Assembly: GCF_021018805.1 (NCBI RefSeq)
Contig: NC_086256.1
Span: forward strand, 13,210,032 to 13,274,031
DNA: 64,000 nucleotides
Direction of reading: 5' to 3'
Origin: Prinia subflava
Taxonomy: Eukaryota > Chordata > Aves > Passeriformes > Cisticolidae
Under the pieces are notes generated by a model. The model did not search any database, had not been told where the DNA came from, and saw only the letters and a program-made list of their open reading frames with translations. The position numbers were made by a program, and so were the translations under genes. This document shows, piece after piece, positions 46,403 through 61,131 of this stretch (position 1 is the first letter of the stretch; each line of letters opens with the position of its first letter).

Positions 46403-49400
46403 GAATCTTTCTGTATCTCAGTTTGCTGATTCTTAGACTTGAATTCTGGACATTAAAAATAAAGGCAAAAAATACCTCAGTTTTTCAAAATTATTTCCAG
46501 CTATGGAAAAATGCTTTGTTTCTTCACCACTCATCACCTTGTTCCACATGCATCAGCCCCAGTAAGTGCTATTTCACAAAGGAGAGCACACGCTGTTTTT
46601 CGCCCACTAGATCAATACCTGTCTAAAAGTATTTACTCACCAAAAGGGCTGTGATCCTTTTCTTTGTCACCCTTGAACTTCTGTTCTGCTCTTGAAATTT
46701 TTTGCTTTTTGATACAGGTTCTTTTATTTCCTGGCTCTTGCTAGCTCCTAATAGGATGTTTTTTAGTTCTTTGCTCTCACATTTATTATAGAGTATACAT
46801 CATAGCTTTTCCACTTGTCTAATCAGAGGGTTGGTCCAGCACTGAAATTGCAGCTGTTTTAAAATGCTGCCTATAAACACACACTTTATCTTCAGTTCCT
46901 GTTCACAGTAGCTGAAAGGAGACAAGAAGATGATGATCAAAAAAGGAAATGGAAAAGACTGATGGGAGATTTGTTTTATAGAAACAGAAGAAGAGTAGAA
47001 GGGCAAGCAAGACATACAGGTAATCCACTCTCTATTGGAATAGGGCAGCCGTTATTGTATCATACTCTGAATGTATTCAACTGAACAACTTATATTCTGG
47101 CTAGCAAAGACTAAAGTGATGAAAGAAGCAGGAATAAAAGGATATTAAATAAGCCCTGGATAGTTGACTGCAATATTCACAGCCTTTGGAATCCTTTCGC
47201 TTTCCTGCAATTGGCTGCTGACACACCATTTGTCTTTAGAGAAGCTCATGCTTTCTTCCAGCTGTCTGAAATACAGATAAACCATGTTCACTGTCAGTAC
47301 AGACTTAAAATCTCTATTCTTAAAGCAGTATCTGGAGCAAAAAGCAGTTGTTCACTTGCTCCAGTCCAGCTGAAAGATTGTTACAGAGATGGAGGTACAA
47401 CAGGAAAAATAAGGCAGTCAACCTTCTGCCATCAGGGGTTGATGTCCCCACTTTGGATCATGTGGAAAGGATTTAACAACAGGTCCCTCATCTACATCTG
47501 TGAGCCAATTGCAGCAACACTGTATGCCCAGAGCAAATTACCTCCTGGGCCCTGACACAAAATGACCACCAGAATGCCTGGTTTGGGAATGAGTCTGTCA
47601 GCAGAGATGCCTCTTTTACCTAGTGCCCCAAATTTTAAGTTTCATGTAACATACACCCCATCTGAGAACTTACCTGCTGCAGCTTATTAAAAAAAAGTGT
47701 GCCAGGGTCTGATTTCACATTCCAGACAACATAATCTTTACATATACTCTGACTCTTATGCTGATGTGCTTCCAGAGGCTACCAAAGCAGCATTTACAGC
47801 CCAGATTTTGACACAAGACACATGAATTTGGAATAAAACCTGAAGGGAATCTTTGTCAATATAACTGAAAGAATAAGAATATCTTTCTTTTTTCCAAAGG
47901 GCAGCATTCTAGCATATCTGTGAACTTGACACAAAATGGGAACTTTGACAAGTCTGTCTTACATAATGAAGTGTTTTAATTAATTCACTTTTCCTGATTT
48001 CTAGTGGCAGTTACCTATTTCAACCTTAGCAACTAGTCATATTGACATAATCACAAAGAGTACACAGTTCACAGTGTATGATCAGAAGCATATAATATGC
48101 TTGAAGTGTAAAATGCTCCAACAATAAAGCTGAAAAAGTATTGTTTAGTTATTGGCAGAACTAGTCCATTTATAGTTTCATCCAAATAGCTCCAACTCTG
48201 AAATTAATGCCTGTGCATAATTTTTTCAGTGTGGCACATATTATTTTTCATTTGTTAAGCAATAGGTTAAAATCAGAGAAAGGAACATTTTGAACTACAA
48301 ATATATTGTAGCTTCTACTCTTTCAAGTGGGTGGAGTGGGGGTGGTTCTGGAGTTGTGTGTCAAGGATAAAATGAAAACCTTTCCCCTATGCATATCAGA
48401 TACCATGATGCACAAAAACAAAAGACAGTTGTCTTCCCGAGTGACTCACTGCATTTTCTACTCAAACCTATTGAAAGAGTAGATAACGATATATAAAATC
48501 TGAAATGTCATCAGTTGGGTTTCTTCTTTTTTTTCTTGCATCATCTTTCTAGACTCTGAAGATAACTGCAGTCAATGAGCATATTGCTTTTGATTTAAAC
48601 AGGCTTTAGGTCATCACATTGCTGTTACTGCTTCAGCCACCTTCTTTGTGGTCTTATTTACTACTCTCTCATTACACCTCACCCAAAAGTGTTAAGTGGG
48701 AGCTTTTTGGCAAGGGACTACACCTTTCTCTGTAAAAGGACAGTGTAGGACAGTGGATGTTGAAAATGTAAACACAAACTATGATATCCCATCATTTGCA
48801 TTCATTTTCTGACACTCCAGAACAAAGTCTGAACAGTTTCAGTATCTGCTCCTGTCATCATAACAGGAAAAGTTCATTGAATCAATGACTTTGCCAAAAA
48901 AGAGCCAAGAATCCAAGAAGATTAAATGACATTGGTGCAGTTGGGTGTGTGTAATAAAGTTTCGTTAAACAGTACTGTAGGAGGAGAGGCCAAGCACATC
49001 AGCATTTTATACAACCTCTGTGCTAGACTGCTATAATTGTATACCACAGCTACTTTCTTTCCAAGTTTTCTCATTCATTCCAAAGCCAGAGGCAAACCCA
49101 GGTAAGTGCTACCAAGCAGAAATATTCTCCTGTCTCGTGCTGTTCCCTCCGTAAGCTGTGCAGCAGAAGTGTCTAATGCAGCACAAATGACCCCAAGCAC
49201 ATAATACCACTTGCAGCCAGCAGCTGCACAGGCCCTTTTCTCCTCTAGCAATCAAATGACTGCAGCTGACCTTGTATTATCCTGGGATTAAAAGAGAATA
49301 GCCATGAGAACAATCATATCAGGGCCTTCATTCTACTGCTGTAGCAATTAGCTGTTGAAGTCAATAAAATCATACCAATTTGCTTAAAACTTGGTTTTCT

Positions 49401-52400
49401 ATCACCTACTACAAATCATCACACACATATCCACACCTCCCCAAAAAGAAATATTAAAGCTATTTCATTCCTGTAAGGTCATGTAAGAGAGGAGTCCCTG
49501 GTTTCATAATTAAAAGCAGCCCAATCAATTTGATCACCCAAAACTTGAACAAAAAAATAAAATATTGCACAGTCTATCCACAGACGACTAAGAGACAAAC
49601 TTCAGTCCTACAGTGCTTAGGCCTACATTATTAATAGTATTCTGTAGGTTACAAACTGATTTGTCCATATTATTTCAAGGTGACTGCATTTTTATGTAGC
49701 ATATGCCTAACACCATGGGTACGATTACTACCACTAAGTAATGCCAGTTTTCATGGGTTATTAATTGATAAATGGCATCCAGCGCCTTTTTAGATGCTAC
49801 ATAAGTCCTTTATTAACACATTTAATTCAATAAAGAGCAGGAAAGTACAAATCATAGTGAAGGACAGAGGAGGAGTTTTTTCAGTATCATACCCTGACTT
49901 CTGCGGTGCTCAGTAACACAGCATGGCTCATTGCCTTTTCTCACAATGGGTCATCTGCACTTTGGAGACAACAAACAGTAAAACCAACAGACACCATTCT
50001 TTTCCCAGAAACATTTAAAATTAGGAGGAAGAAAGGACAGAAATCTCACAGGCCTGTCCTGTAAGGTTAATCACAGTGGCTGCAACGTTATATGAGGGGA
50101 ATGAATGCTCTGAATGAAACATGAGCCCCTGGAAAATAAAAGTGTACCAAAAGGAAGCAGGATGACCATGAAGTAACAAAAATCACAGAAGAAGAAACAG
50201 AAACAACAATTTGAGAAAAGATTGAAACCACAGATCAAAAAAACCCAAACATTGGAGCATGCTGAGTAAGGAGCATTTTAATGACGGAGTAAAAAAAGCA
50301 CGAGTATTTGTCCAGTGAGCTATTTAAGAATGAGGACATAATGGCACTGAAGGAAGAGTCCAAAATAGATCCTCTTTTGTGTGAAGAACAAAGAGCAGGT
50401 GGAAATCTTTATTGTAGCTAATTTGGTATATTTTAAAATGAGCAAATTGTGACAGATTTCTAATGAAAATACACAATTTACCCCAATATCTCAAAATCTC
50501 CAGTTTATTTTTGTGAATCCAAACAACCTTTAAAAGAGACTATCTAAAAATATTTGTTATGCTGACATTGCTGAGAAAAAGTTTCACAAGAGCTGCATAA
50601 AACTATTGTAAAATGAAGTTCTAAAATGAATATACACCTTTTAAAAGTATGTTAGAGCTATAGTCTTAACAATGCTAACTACAAGTCATGTCCTTCCCTG
50701 GAAAACTTTCCAAGAAAGTATTCCCTAATTTGTCATTCTACACTTAAAGAATAATACAGAGCTTATCTAAATGTTCTTTATTATAAAATAAACTGAATTT
50801 GCTGACCTTCTGAAAGGCTGCAAAAGGCATCTCTCTGACTGAGATTTTGGTAGAATATCAAAATGAAGGAGATGCATTTTAAGAGGTGTCTTTAGGTAGC
50901 TAAAAAGCTTCAAAGTACTGCAATAAAAAATATTGGCTAAATTCTTGCCTGAGTCATAATTACAGTCCTGCTACAAAATCATTACATTATTGCTTAGAAA
51001 TTATGGTAACTTGGCTCAGATTTAGGAATACAGTCAGGCATATCTAACATCAGCCTTGTAGAGCTTTTTACTGATTGTTACAATGTCAAATAAATAAATG
51101 ATAACTGAGGTGAGTAATTTCAATGAATTATACTTTTCCTCTTTTTTTCCTTACCAGTGTTTCTTTGCCAAAAAATGTCAAAGTTCTGGAATTCCTGCTC
51201 AAAACAGAAGGAATAAAGGTTAGCAGCAATTGTGTTTTCAATTCTGAATTCAATTTTGAATTCTTGTTTTACCTGTCTTTATTGAGACATGTCAGACTCT
51301 CTTCTCATATACTTCTTCAAGCTTGTGGGAAGCTTCAAAATTAATCAAAATTAATCCATAGAATACAGATAAGTTTAATGTGTACTTGATGGTGTAGATC
51401 AGAAGTAAAGACTTTTGGTAGAACACAGCTTTCATATGGCAGAAAAATCTCCCTCAAGACTTTTGTCTTAAATACTTTTCCAGAATGATGAGACAGATGC
51501 TTTTACTAATGATTATTTTGTTTAGCTGCTCATGGTCTCTTCTCCAGAGCAATTTGTCGGAAGAAAGGCTCAGACAAACAAGTCTCTTGTACCCTGCTCT
51601 TGATCAAAGCTGTTGGGCAAAGTCCTTTTGCTCAGAGTGAATGGACCAGCACAAGCACCGAGAGCAAACTGGGGAGGAGGTCTCTGGGGCAGGTTTGTTT
51701 CAAAGGTTCAAAAGATTTCTAAAAAGCTGCTTCCCACCAGGCCCTTTACAGGCTTCAGCCTCAGGAGCAGCTGGGAGAAAGCCACAGTCTGGATCTACAC
51801 TCACAGGGCAAATCTCCAAGGCTGTCTAATTACATCTGAGATTTCTCTGCCCCTCTACGACACAAGGAGCAGCCAAGCAATAAACAATGAAAATAATTCT
51901 GTGCTTAAGCAACAGTATCTAGTGTCATTTTAGACACTGAGAAAAGACATCTGCCCAGAGAGCATCCCAGATGGGACTTTAGGGGACCATTCTAAGAGCC
52001 AGAGCAATTGCTATTACATGTCTATTTTTTTTAAACAGAAAACAGAAGTTGACAATGTTTCTATATTTATTAGTTGAGGCCATGATCCTTAAAACATCAC
52101 ACAATATTTAATATTAATCACAGCAAAATTATATGCAAAGATGAGGACTTGCACTTCTGCTGATTTGAAGACAGTAAAATACATAACAGTGTTTATGAAG
52201 CTCACAATTTTCAGAAAATACATAAGACTTTCATTCATTTAACCTCATCTTAGAACATCTTACCTCTCAGATATTTTTCTGTTAGACACAACTTCACAAA
52301 GAGCTTTAGGAGAAAAAAGTGAGATATTACAACCTTTGCTATTTTATGCTCAAATTCATTATCATTCTACCAACCAAAGAGATAATGACAAAAATACCTT

Positions 52401-53995
52401 TATGTTTGTATTTAATTCTGAGATTTAAATTGGAAATTTTGTGGATTAAGGGTCTTCATCTTTGTTTAACCACATATATGTTCTTAAAGGCATAAAATTG
52501 TTACCATACAAATGCTATACCCTACCATACCATACCAATGCTGTCAAACTTAAAAAAACATTTTACAGTTCAGTGTCAAAACTAAATGCAACATATATAC
52601 ACATCTCATATCACTTTTAATGTCCCAGCCTTTATTCTCAAAACATCAGTGGACTTTAATGGCCATATCTGCAGTGACTGCCACTTGTAAAAGGTCTGGT
52701 ACACAGAGAAATAGGAACTTCAAAAAGGGTGATGGGAGGGTGTAACGAGTGATACAAAAGGAACAATTACTTTCTCAAATCCTGGTAGAAATAGAAGATG
52801 AAGTGTTGTGGAGTAACTCTGCTTATCATTTTTAATACCTTATCATTTTGAATACCTTGTCATGTCGAAAAAAGACCCAGATCATTCCAGTCTCATAATA
52901 AACCTATTCATTTACAGAGTTTGGGGATGGAAAATATGAATGTACTTTTGGAGTTCAAAAGCAGTCAGGGAGGAGATTTTTCCTCTCCTTGCAAGCTGCA
53001 TCTTCCTAGGTTTGTCTGCTTTTCCATACAGACTCAGGTTACTTACAAGTGTCAGGTGAGTCCTCCTCAACAAGAAGCAAGTACTTAAACACTTCCTATT
53101 CTAATCACCCTCTCTCATTTGGAAAATGATAGCAAGACCTACATGCCAGGTCTAGAGCTTCTGCAAGCCATTGCAACTGCTTTTCTTATTTGCAAGAGAA
53201 CAAAATGGAAGTTTTGGGCTGAACTAAAATTTTGTTATTCATCATGAAGGGGAGAAGAGTCCTCTGGGGAAAATTACCCAGGTGTGCTGTTGCCACCTTT
53301 CACTATATTTAGGAATGCTATGAAAAAGATGGACTTTAGTTCTCCTGATATCTTTAAAATCTCAGTTTTCATTTCCATCTTTCTCTTCTATCCTAATTTT
53401 ATATATTACTTTGTGGGAGAAATTTCAAAGCCAAACTTGGGCTGCAAAATAAATCCTAGGTCAGAAATATTGACTACTTGGCATTCATTCCTGACAGTGT
53501 CAAACAGGTGAAGATGAAAACCTATCTTGAAAGCATATTTACAAAGGATATTTAAAATAAAATAAACCCTGAAATGTCAAATGCAACTGTAAGAGTAGAG
53601 GTTGGACTACATTCAACATTTCATCACAATTGGACTTCTTGAACCTGTGTCAAATGCTAGAAATAAATTCACTTTCAGCTGCAATTGAAGATTCCATTTT
53701 TTTCCAGATAACTGTGAAACCATATAAAAGCTGATCTGTCAATTTTACAGGTAGTAGCAACTAAAAAATCATTTCCAATGAGAAGACATGAGGGTGGATC
53801 TAAGTCTTTAAGTATCCCCTTATCTAGGGATACTCCCCGACTGGAGGAGTGCATCTATTAATGCACAGTCAACCATTTGCTGATACCAACTGCATTGGCT
53901 GTGTTTTATATGACACTTCCAGAAATATATCAAAATATATCTGGTTTACCTTTTACTGGCTTCTGATGGATTATCAGAGGTACTTCTGCCCACCA

Positions 53996-54055
53996 TATGT
54001 ATATCTATGTGTATATGTATACATATGTGTGTACGTATACACACACACACACACG
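53996..54055. repeat. TA/TG/CA microsatellite
   Basis: Alternating purine-pyrimidine tract: atatgtatac-type units followed by about eight CA repeats (acacacacacacacac). It is likely to be length-polymorphic. Confidence 0.8.
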
Positions 54056-57000
54056 AGCTTTGGATTTACATCTTGTTTTTCCAGGAAAAAAGTAAATCTA
54101 TTACAACAGCAGAAGATAATTTTGAATTCCAACGTCCATGAGTTTTCAGCTGACTTTGGTGATGCTGGTTTGTGTCTGAAAATGCTATAGGCTGAGAGCC
54201 CATTTCATGACACTGGTAAACTAATTCTTAGCCACAGTAGGCCATACAGCATTGCCTAAGAGGTGATGTCCTTCTCAGGCTGATGGTGGATACAAGTTGT
54301 GGCAGCTTTTCAGTCACCTGCAGTTCTGTACCAGAGTGAAATTCACAAACCACAAATAAGCTGCTTACCCAGGGCTGACTTCTAATCTGTGCATAAAACA
54401 CAAGCTTGCTGCTGAGTAATGGGAGAAGTGAAGGAAGAAAATACAGCAAAGATCAGAAATGAGGACAGATCTAATTAATCTAAGCAAAAGTATAGCATAG
54501 CATTCAAGGCCAAATTGCTCTTTGGAGACCATGGATGGTGGTTTATTAGCGATTTCAGAAGTACGTTTTTACACTTTAAGATATCAGCTCAGTAGTCTCC
54601 AGAGTCCAGGCTTCTGCTTCCGCTACTGAGCTGTTGTTCGGCTGAGTGTTACTGTTTCCAATTTGATCCTGCCTGAAACAGAAGCTTCCATGGTTGATAG
54701 CACTGAAAACACAAATTAAAACTTTGAAAAATTATTTTAGTGGAAAATATTCACTCTCACATACCACAGCATTGGTTTGAGTCAGGCTTCCTTGAACATT
54801 CTAATTTAACCCCTTACATATTAGAATATTTTCTATGCTCCATTACTTATTCTTAAGGGGAACTTTCACAGGTTCACCAGCTTGCACACTCTGAAGGAAC
54901 TAACAGTATTAACATGGCATGTACCATATAAGGAGGATGTTCCTAGGGTATCTTGCAGCCTGCATTTCCATGAATAATAGCTACCTCTGAATTAAATAGG
55001 TAATTGCTGGGAGCCGTGTAGCTGTACTGCTGGGCACTTAGTAGGACATAGCAACTCTGAGGAGGAACAGAACATATCCATTCTGCCAAGCCCCACTCTA
55101 TAGACACTAGTATTTCTTATGCCATGTCTTTGTTATCTTTTTTATGTCATCACACTGCAACACTATTATGTTTGTGTGATTATGAAATGGCATAAAGGTC
55201 AAGGGTTTGCTGATGATCAAATTTAGAGGTCAGTGACTTGGCACAGTCAGTCTAATGAGGCTGCTTTATTTTCAGGGCAATTTCTTAAGCAATAGAAATG
55301 CAATCTAGCAAAACAACTGTCACAGAAGGATGCACTAAACTTTTGATAGCAGCTTAAGATGATCACTTAGTAAGATCTTTTCATCTCTCCCTAGGTTTCC
55401 TAGTCTCAAAGTAAGCTGAACATAATTTTAGGTATTTGTATAAAAAAACCAAAAGATTTTCATATAGCCCTAATTTTCATTTTAAAAAGCCAACCAACCA
55501 ACCTTCCCCCTCCCTCAATAAAAAAACAACCCAAATAACCCCAAAAAACCCTACATGAAGAGGATTGCCAAAAACTCAGGAGAAGCAAATACTTTTTTCA
55601 CCTTTCAGCATTTCTAGAACAGGTTCTGGAGCCCAGCTCAGCCTCTCTAAGCTTACTGGGAGCTAGGAAACCCAGTCTTCCCTGACCTGGGAAGAGTCAC
55701 TCTTCAGAGTCAATATACTCAGGAAGACAGAATTGTATCTTTGAGAAAAAGAGGAGCTAAGACCTCTACGTAGGCTGTAAAATCTGTGAGACTGGTGAGA
55801 CATTGATGCAGCATTTTGACTTTGAAAGTCATCTGCTTCTGGCTTCAAATCCAAACTGAACTCTGTGGCTGCTCCCCCTGATTTCAAGGCTAAAACCTCT
55901 ATTCAACAGCAGCCTCATTTACAGCAAGCAAAGATCACAGAGCAAATAAAGTGTTACACATCTAGCAGCTCTACTAATACAGATCCTATTATTTTATCCT
56001 ATTATTTTTTTTTCCTCCTTTCCATTATTCTGATAACTAAAATAAATCAGGTTGATTACTGCATTCCATCATCTACATATGAACAAAAGAGAAACATCTG
56101 CCCATTGGTCTGGATGTGTCTGGCCTTCCATTACTCAGCTTCCCATGGCATTTGAATGTACTGCAGTAATCACATTTTAGCTTTTTCTTGGCTCTTGGAA
56201 AACAGCATTTCATGACCCAATGATTTTTTAAAAGGAATTGAAAAAAGTCTGAATAGTTTGAGAATAAATTAATCCAACATGAAATGAGCTCTTATTCACC
56301 AATACTTACAAATAGCTTTAGCAAAGATAAAATAATGTGTATTGTAATTAATATTTTAATTTGCTAAGAAAAGCTAAATAGTGATTAAACCCCTTCCCCT
56401 CCCCTTTCCCCCTGACAATAATGAAGCTAGGCAGTTTCAAGAGAAGCAGAGCAGCCAGGAGTTTAATGTTGTTGATTAAGAACATGCTTCCATGGTGGCT
56501 ATTATGTCCCTCTAAGAGACGAAAACAAAACCAAGCCTTATTTCCTTTTAGAACTACAGGGTTTCTTCTGCCTTTATAGGACAGACAACAAGAAAATGTT
56601 TAGGGATAATTAAAGGCAATTAGGCTCATCAAGGCTCATTTCTGGTCTAGCTCCACTTCTTTTCTCTACAATGTGTACTAATTGCTGCTTCAACATATCA
56701 AGTAGCATGGATGGCTTTTTTTTGTACTTCCACAAACAAGACTGCTTGGTCATTACCAGCTTTGACAGTGTGAATAAGAGACTCCTGATTAGCTTTTTGT
56801 TTGCTTTTTTAAAGATTTATACTGCATATCCTATTGAATCTGATAATAGAGAATAACAAATTAACACTTAGCAATTGTGTAGTACCTTCTGCTAAAGGAT
56901 CTCAAAGTTCTTTGCAAACATTAATGAATTAATTCTCTATACTGTTTAGTTGTGTTTAATAGGTATCATCATCATAATTTTGTGGACTACTGAATACAGA

Positions 57001-57528
57001 CAAAGATGTTGTGTAGCACATTTAGTGTCACAGTCAACATGTTACAATGTTGGTCTCCTATTCACACACAATTAGCTTGTTTGCCATAAACATGCCTCCC
57101 GTGTAACTTCTCTTACATCTGGCTTTGATTCGTTGATAGGCAGGTCATTTAAGTTATTCAAATGTCTAACTTCAAAGAGAGGTTTCTAGAGGGAAATTAG
57201 TAAGAGGCAGAGGATATCCACAACTGTATACAGAAATAATCAAGTGCTTCTATATTAAATGTTGCAGAAGAGAATATTGGAGAGTTCAATTTTTGGAAGC
57301 AGAAAAGGTTTGTTAGCAGAACTCTACAATTATCAATTCCTGACAGTACAGTCCTGACAGCTCCAATCCTACAGACTCTTTCACATAAAACTGCAGTCCA
57401 CTTACTCAACTCAAGAGCTCTCCAGTACTGAATGCAGTTGGCTGACACACACATGCAATTTTTCCACCAGAAAATGTCTTCCTTTACTGGCTCTAAGTCC
57501 AGAACAGGCAAAAAAGAAACTGTCTTAG

Positions 57529-57577
57529 AAGAATCACAGAAGATTCTGGGTTGGAAGGGACTCCCAAGGATCATGGC
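57529..57577 (-). repeat. CR1-like LINE 3' end fragment
   Basis: The plus strand carries gaatcacagaagattctggg followed by ttggaagggactcccaagga and tcat, the reverse complement of a CR1 3' end common in bird genomes. Similarity is lost after about 57577, so it is a short 5'-truncated relic. Confidence 0.7.
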
Positions 57578-60500
57578 ATGCACATGCTTTCAAGGCTTTG
57601 AATATTTGTGAACATTATTCAACCATACCTCCTCCAGCACTGAGAGATGGCTAAGATTGCTCGCATGTACAGCACAGAAGAGACTGCAGCATTAATTTCA
57701 CATCTTTGTACACAGCAATTTGTTCATGAATCACACATCTCAGTAACTGTAAATGAAGCAGATCCTGAATTTCCACAAAAGTCCTGTCTGAATCCACAGA
57801 TTAGACAATTGTTTGATCTTCTCATTCTCTTGACCTGTCCAGGAAATATAATCACATAATAGGCTTCTCACAGACCAGTCATGCTCATCCATCACATTTA
57901 AGACCTGGATAAAATTCCCTTCCTTGGGGCCACTTAGACTCACACGTTCTACCTCCTGCCTCCCTGTTTACAAAGTCATGAGGTGGAGGAAAAGTTACTT
58001 AATTCTTGTTTAAAGTGTTTTATTTTGATAAATATTTAATAATTAAAAATAAGAGTACAGACACCTACCTGAGCAATAGATATAGCACATCTGAGCTTTG
58101 CCACTTGAGAACTTACCACAGTCCAATCTCTGCTTTTGGTGGTTGGAACACTGTTCTGAGAGACAGGAGAGGGGCTCAGCTGCACAGACAATGAAAAACT
58201 TTTTGCCTTTTGCCAAATGCTGGCTGACTGCTCTGGCAACACAAGAACTGTGTGATGGGTGCCACGGTGTCAGCCTCTGCGGCAGCGTCCTGAGAGGAGA
58301 TTCAGATCCCAGCCTTGCAGAGACATGACAGCACAGGGCATTTCAGGCAGCTCCAGTGGCTGAATGGCACAGTGGTTTCCTAAATCATCCGGCTCTGTGT
58401 CTTCTTTGGAAACCCAAATAGGATTGTGCTGCTACTTTGTTGCCTTTCCCATGTCCTACTCACAACAGTTCTGCAGCTTTTAAACGTCCTTGTTCCTCAT
58501 CTGCTCCCAAGGAACTATAGATTTAGGATTATTACTGACATTAGTTTAGCTAGACCTACTTATAGTTTATCTAGGGTATTGAACAACAAAAAAGGAAACA
58601 ACATGGACACCAGGGGTTCTGCAAGTCTTTTAGCTCATATCTTAACGCTCATATGGAAATGGATTATATGCAGTTTTAAAAGTCATGGCATTACCACTTC
58701 CTATGGCAAAGTTTTTCAATTAAAAGGGCTTATTTAATGCAGAAAAGCATGCAAGATCCCAGATATAGTGTAGAGAAGTAGTTTGGCTGGAAATTCCAAG
58801 CAGTAAGCTGTACTTTTGTCCAGGTAAATAGTGTGGCTGAGAGCTGCAATCTCTGGTTCTAAGCACTGCTGTCTCTGCTGCTATTCACCAGTTTTTACTC
58901 AAGGTAAGTAAGAAGGATCATGAAAAATGTCCTGCACAAACTTTACTGGCTCCACCAAATCCAAGTAGTAACTAAGGTGCTTGAGTCAGAATGAACTTTC
59001 TACCTTCATTCTTCTAGACAATTATATTCTCCTGAAGACATTAGTACAACTTCTTGCCCTTTTCTGAGAAGAGAAGCACAAATCTCACTTTGCAAGTTTG
59101 CATATGAAAGAGTAGTCTGTTTACAACTCTCAATAAGGTGTACTTTGGGATGAAAGCAGAATTATTTTCTTTTTCCCAAGTGAACTTCAGTGTATTCTAC
59201 AGGTATTGTGAAAGCAAGAAGAACCCACTTGGATTTTCTTAATAAAAGGAGTATGATTTAATAAAAGAATAGACCACATTTTCAAGTGGCCGGAGATGAA
59301 TAACATAGCTTGACCCATTTTAACAATAGAAATACTTCCCTCACTTCCCAAAAGCTGCTCCCATTCTCAGCCCATGCCCTTCCATACTAAAAATATCTTG
59401 AGGCAGCTAAAAATTAGTTACATGGTGCACTATATTCTTTTGGTTTCATGTCATTTACAACCAGGGTACTGAGAAGAATTTTTCCAATTCATAAATCAAC
59501 TCAACTTAAAAAAAAAACAACTTTCAAAAAGTATTGAAAGATATTTTTAGTATCTATCCACAGTGGTTTTTAGCAGACATACTGAGTACCAGTCATCACA
59601 TCTGAAGTACAAACTCCCTGAACAGAGTCTGATATAAATCCTTTCTCAATCGTACCCTGCATACCAGCTTCTACATCAAGGATAACAAATTTACTCACCT
59701 AAAGCTGTCCTTAACTGAACAGGAGTTTAACATCCTCCTTCCTGCCAGTCTTCACACCTGTTGAACAAAGAAAGCTTGGCTAGACCAGTTTTTCTAGCTT
59801 GCCTTTGCTCCTTTCCTTCTACATTTGCAAATGTTTGTTTGGTAGAGCTAGAGGGCATTTTGAGACCCATAGGTTTCAGTCTCTTCCTCAGTCACTGTTT
59901 TAGACTTCAGCTCCTGAGTATAAGTACATTCCTCATGGTTTGGCTGGTCTTCCAGATAGGCAGCAGCTACTCTGGGCTCTCACACACATGGTGTTTTGAA
60001 GTAGGTGGGAATGAGGCATCTTCAAGAAAGGTTTTAGACCATAGGTTACAGCAGAGATACACTTAATGCAGAAGGACAGAGCATAAAGCAACTTTTGTTA
60101 ATTGCTAGTTGTGGGGACCAGATCCAGCCCAACAGTACCTTAAACGAGTTACCTTGGTGTTCCTGCTGACTCCAAAAACCAGAAATCATTTTGACATTTG
60201 AGCCCATGCTGGTTTTAATTCAAGACTCCTTGAACACCTCATGGTGAAAGGTGCATATATCCCCCATGCAATATCTCATGTTTTGGCCCACAAGAGTAGT
60301 GGGATGTAGGCAGACTTGCACAATGGATCAGAGTTAGTCTGACAATGGTGTTTACTGAAGATGCTGCTGATGCCTGGTCAGTGCACCATTGGTTTTGAAG
60401 CCTTTTCTAGTAGATGGTTTATGTTTTCTGATGATGATAGCTTGAGATCTCCTTTCACTGTTTGAACAGCTACATAAGTGTCATTCCTATATTTTCAGAA

Positions 60501-61090
60501 AAATAATCATGTATCCCATGAATTTTCATCTACCTGGAAATTTAAGGCTCAGACATTTGTCTTTTAATATGAAATCTGCTACCGCACAGAGCAATGACAG
60601 ACAACTGTTGTGATAATACATGTAATTTTGGGGCAAGAGCTAGAATAATATTTCTTCTTTTTTGTCCATTCTTTGAGATATTGAATATGAAAAGGTTAGG
60701 CCTTTACTACTCCCTGTGGCATCTTACTGAGATTTCAGGCATAAATATACCATGGCTGAATCATCAATTCTGAACAGTAGGTGCAAATGGTGAGGTGCTG
60801 CATAAGAGTCAGTCATTTCCAGTGATGCTGAAATGTCTTGTTACAATTTTCAGTCCTAACCAAAGAACTATTGATTTTAAACTACAGTGTCATGGATTAT
60901 ATTACTGGAAAGAAGTTAGGTAGAAACCTCTTTCAATAATTAAACAGTTGAAAAAGGAGCTCAGTTCTTTGATTACCTGTGACTTTGCATTCTGCTTCAT
61001 CTTTGATCTGGACAAGCAGGTAGAGAAGAGGTTTACATAGAAGGTCACATAACTTCAATCCCATAACACTGGAAGTCTGTGCTGCAGATG

Positions 61091-61131
61091 TCTATATACA
61101 TATACATACATGTTCATGTTCATATATATAT
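61091..61131. repeat. AT-rich simple repeat
   Basis: Tract of tata, cata and ttcatg units (tctatatacatatacataca then tgttcatgttcatatatata). Confidence 0.7.

Noticed and set aside
57197..57583. 128-codon minus-strand open frame
   Set aside because: It overlaps the CR1 fragment and shows no recognisable domain.
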